This document shows positions 4,559-5,633 of a stretch of DNA of 5,633 bases, piece by piece. Below the pieces are notes generated by a model that saw only the letters and a program-made list of their open reading frames with translations, was not told where the DNA came from and did no database searches. The first letter of the stretch is position 1; each line of letters starts with the position of its first letter. The position numbers and the translations under genes are program-made. Source of the DNA: an uncultured beta proteobacterium (GTDB lineage Bacteria > Pseudomonadota > Gammaproteobacteria > Burkholderiales > Burkholderiaceae_C); contig CAISLL010000328.1 of NCBI GenBank assembly GCA_903886165.1, positions 1 to 5,633 on the forward strand, given 5' to 3'.

Positions 4559-5633
4559 CCCGAACGGGGGCGGTCACAGTCTGTTTGTGCGCCAGCGGCA
4601 AGGCCACCGGCTGTGGGCTGCCGTGCTTGCACTTCTTGCGGGTGGCTTGCAGGCAGCCAGCCTGGCTTGGCCGGTCGGCATGCCCGTGCTGTTTCAGGGG
4701 TTTGGCCTGGTGCAGGGCCAACCTCTTTGGTGGGGCCAGCTGCTGGCGCTTGCCATGCTGGTGCATTTGTTGTTGCGAAGTGACAGCGCACGCAGCGCGG
4801 CCTGGCGTGGCGGGCTTTTCAGCACGGCCTGGCTGGCCTGCACTTTTGCCTGGCTGTTCACCTCCATGCACACCTATGGCGGCCTGGGCGCGCCGCTGTC
4901 CGCGTTGGCGGTGCTGGCGCTGGCCGCAGCGCTGGCACTCTATTACGCGGCGTCTTCATGGTGCTTTTGGCATCTATCCCATATAAATAAATGGCTAGTA
5001 GCTATTTATTTTGTGTCTCTGTGGGTGTTGGCAGAGATGGCTCGCGGGATGTTGTTGACCGGGTTTGGCTGGGGTGCCATTGGTTACGCCCATGTGAACG
5101 GCCCATTGTCTGGCGCCTTTTCCTGGCTGGGACTGTATGGCGTCAGCGCGCTGGGCGCGTTGCTGGCGGTGCTGCTGGCCTTTATGCTGGGTGCCCGCAG
5201 CTGGCTTGCGCTAGGGCAGCCGGCCTTGGCAGTGGCTGCAATGCTGTCGATGCTGCATCTCTTGCCTGTCCCAAAGGGTGCCGATACTGGTACGTTGGAT
5301 GTGACGCTGTTGCAGGGCAACATTGCCCAGGATGAAAAATTTGAACAAGCCAGCGGCGTACCGAAGGCCCTGCGCTGGTACGGTGAGCAGCTCAATGCCA
5401 ACAAGGCGTCGTTGATCATCTCGCCAGAGACTGCCCTGCCACTGCTGCCGGAGCAGTTGCCGCAAGGCTATTGGCAAGCCCTGGAGCAGCGGTTTGCTGG
5501 TCCGGCGCAGGCTGCGCTGATTGGTATTCCACTGGGCAGTTATGAGGCCGGGTACACCAACTCGGTGGTTGGATTCAAACCCGGGCAAGCCGCGCCCTGG
5601 CGTTACGACAAACACCACCTGGTGCCGTTTGGC
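4545..5633 (+). CDS. lnt: Apolipoprotein N-acyltransferase Lnt, 3' truncated by the window
   Basis: The frame is open for 363 codons from ATG 4545 to the last base, without a stop. Lnt is the inner-membrane enzyme that adds the third acyl chain to the N-terminal cysteine of lipoproteins, taking it from phospholipid. Hydrophobic segments at about 24-40, 64-78, 91-107, 116-136, 150-167, 188-217 and 226-241 fit the family's membrane bundle. The RGMLLTGFGWGAIGY segment (167-181) is Lnt-typical. The nitrilase-like domain begins at LLQGNIAQDEKF (255-266). ISPETALPL supplies the catalytic Glu (Glu295), and YDKHHLVPFG supplies the catalytic Lys (Lys356); the catalytic Cys should follow beyond the window. 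The full protein is normally a little over 500 residues, so roughly 150 are missing. The start overlaps corC by 14 bases; GTG 4587 is a possible alternative. Codons around 4975-5015 are unusually AT-rich for the gene and carry a hairpin. Confidence 0.93.
   Translation, partial: MAGLDPNGGGHSLFVRQRQGHRLWAAVLALLAGGLQAASLAWPVGMPVLFQGFGLVQGQPLWWGQLLALAMLVHLLLRSDSARSAAWRGGLFSTAWLACTFAWLFTSMHTYGGLGAPLSALAVLALAAALALYYAASSWCFWHLSHINKWLVAIYFVSLWVLAEMARGMLLTGFGWGAIGYAHVNGPLSGAFSWLGLYGVSALGALLAVLLAFMLGARSWLALGQPALAVAAMLSMLHLLPVPKGADTGTLDVTLLQGNIAQDEKFEQASGVPKALRWYGEQLNANKASLIISPETALPLLPEQLPQGYWQALEQRFAGPAQAALIGIPLGSYEAGYTNSVVGFKPGQAAPWRYDKHHLVPFG
4985..5011. repeat. AT-rich hairpin inside lnt
   Basis: Arms 4985-4996 (AAATAAATGGCT) and 5000-5011 (AGCTATTTATTT) pair at 11 of 12 positions, with a G-U pair as the twelfth, around a 3-base loop (AGT). 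The surrounding sequence from about 4979 to 5013 is AT-rich while the rest of lnt is GC-rich. The reading frame stays open through it and encodes HINKWLVAIYF, a junction between two membrane segments that tolerates variation. It may be a small palindromic element inserted in frame, or chance. Confidence 0.55.

Noticed and set aside
4555..5335. Two plus-strand frames (4555-4986 and 4991-5335), Cys/Trp/Arg-rich
   Set aside because: They are alternate frames of lnt, whose own frame runs unbroken from 4545 to the window end and carries the Lnt motifs.
1..5633. Search for tRNA, rRNA, CRISPR, insertion sequences, toxin-antitoxin pairs or phage genes
   Set aside because: Nothing with the needed structure or motif was seen; the gaps are 148, 114 and 100 bases and hold only the sites listed.

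Overview
The window reads as chromosomal DNA of a GC-rich betaproteobacterium. A Comamonadaceae-like (Rhodoferax/Polaromonas type) host is my best guess. It rests on the style of the SoxA/SoxX proteins, the CorC and Lnt sequences and the dense coding on both strands; I could run no database search. Both ends of the window cut through genes.

Layout. (1) Positions 2-939, plus strand: the 3' end of soxA followed by a complete soxX. Together they encode the SoxAX cytochrome c complex of periplasmic thiosulfate oxidation. The SoxX here carries what looks like a lipoprotein signal. No soxB follows, and the cluster stops at a convergent junction. (2) Positions 940-1087: a 148-bp convergent gap. It holds a long imperfect inverted repeat (arms 942-963 and 1015-1036) and a small terminator-like hairpin serving the minus strand. 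(3) Positions 1088-2745, minus strand: a two-gene, translationally coupled operon (ATGA overlap at 2011-2014). It encodes a helical protein of unknown function and then a metallo-beta-lactamase-fold hydrolase with its metal ligands intact. (4) Positions 2746-2859: a 114-bp divergent promoter region with a small AGGG/CCCT palindrome directly against a -10-like hexamer. (5) Positions 2860-3585, plus strand: a GNAT-family N-acetyltransferase. (6) Positions 3686-5633, plus strand: corC (CBS-domain Mg/Co homeostasis protein) overlapping lnt (apolipoprotein N-acyltransferase), the widely conserved corC-lnt pair; lnt runs off the window before its catalytic cysteine codon.

How the parts relate. SoxA and SoxX act together to attach thiosulfate to the carrier SoxYZ. 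If SoxX is a true lipoprotein, Lnt at the other end of the window would be the enzyme that finishes its lipid anchor; this is a general cell function and not evidence of a dedicated link. The MBL/unknown pair and the GNAT gene have no visible mechanistic tie to sulfur oxidation. No tRNA, rRNA, CRISPR array, insertion sequence or phage gene was seen, and no stretch over 300 bases lacks a gene. I did not find a clearly new multi-gene system. The points most worth checking are the lipoprotein SoxX, the soxAX cluster without an adjacent soxB, the convergent-gap inverted repeat, and an AT-rich hairpin inside lnt.
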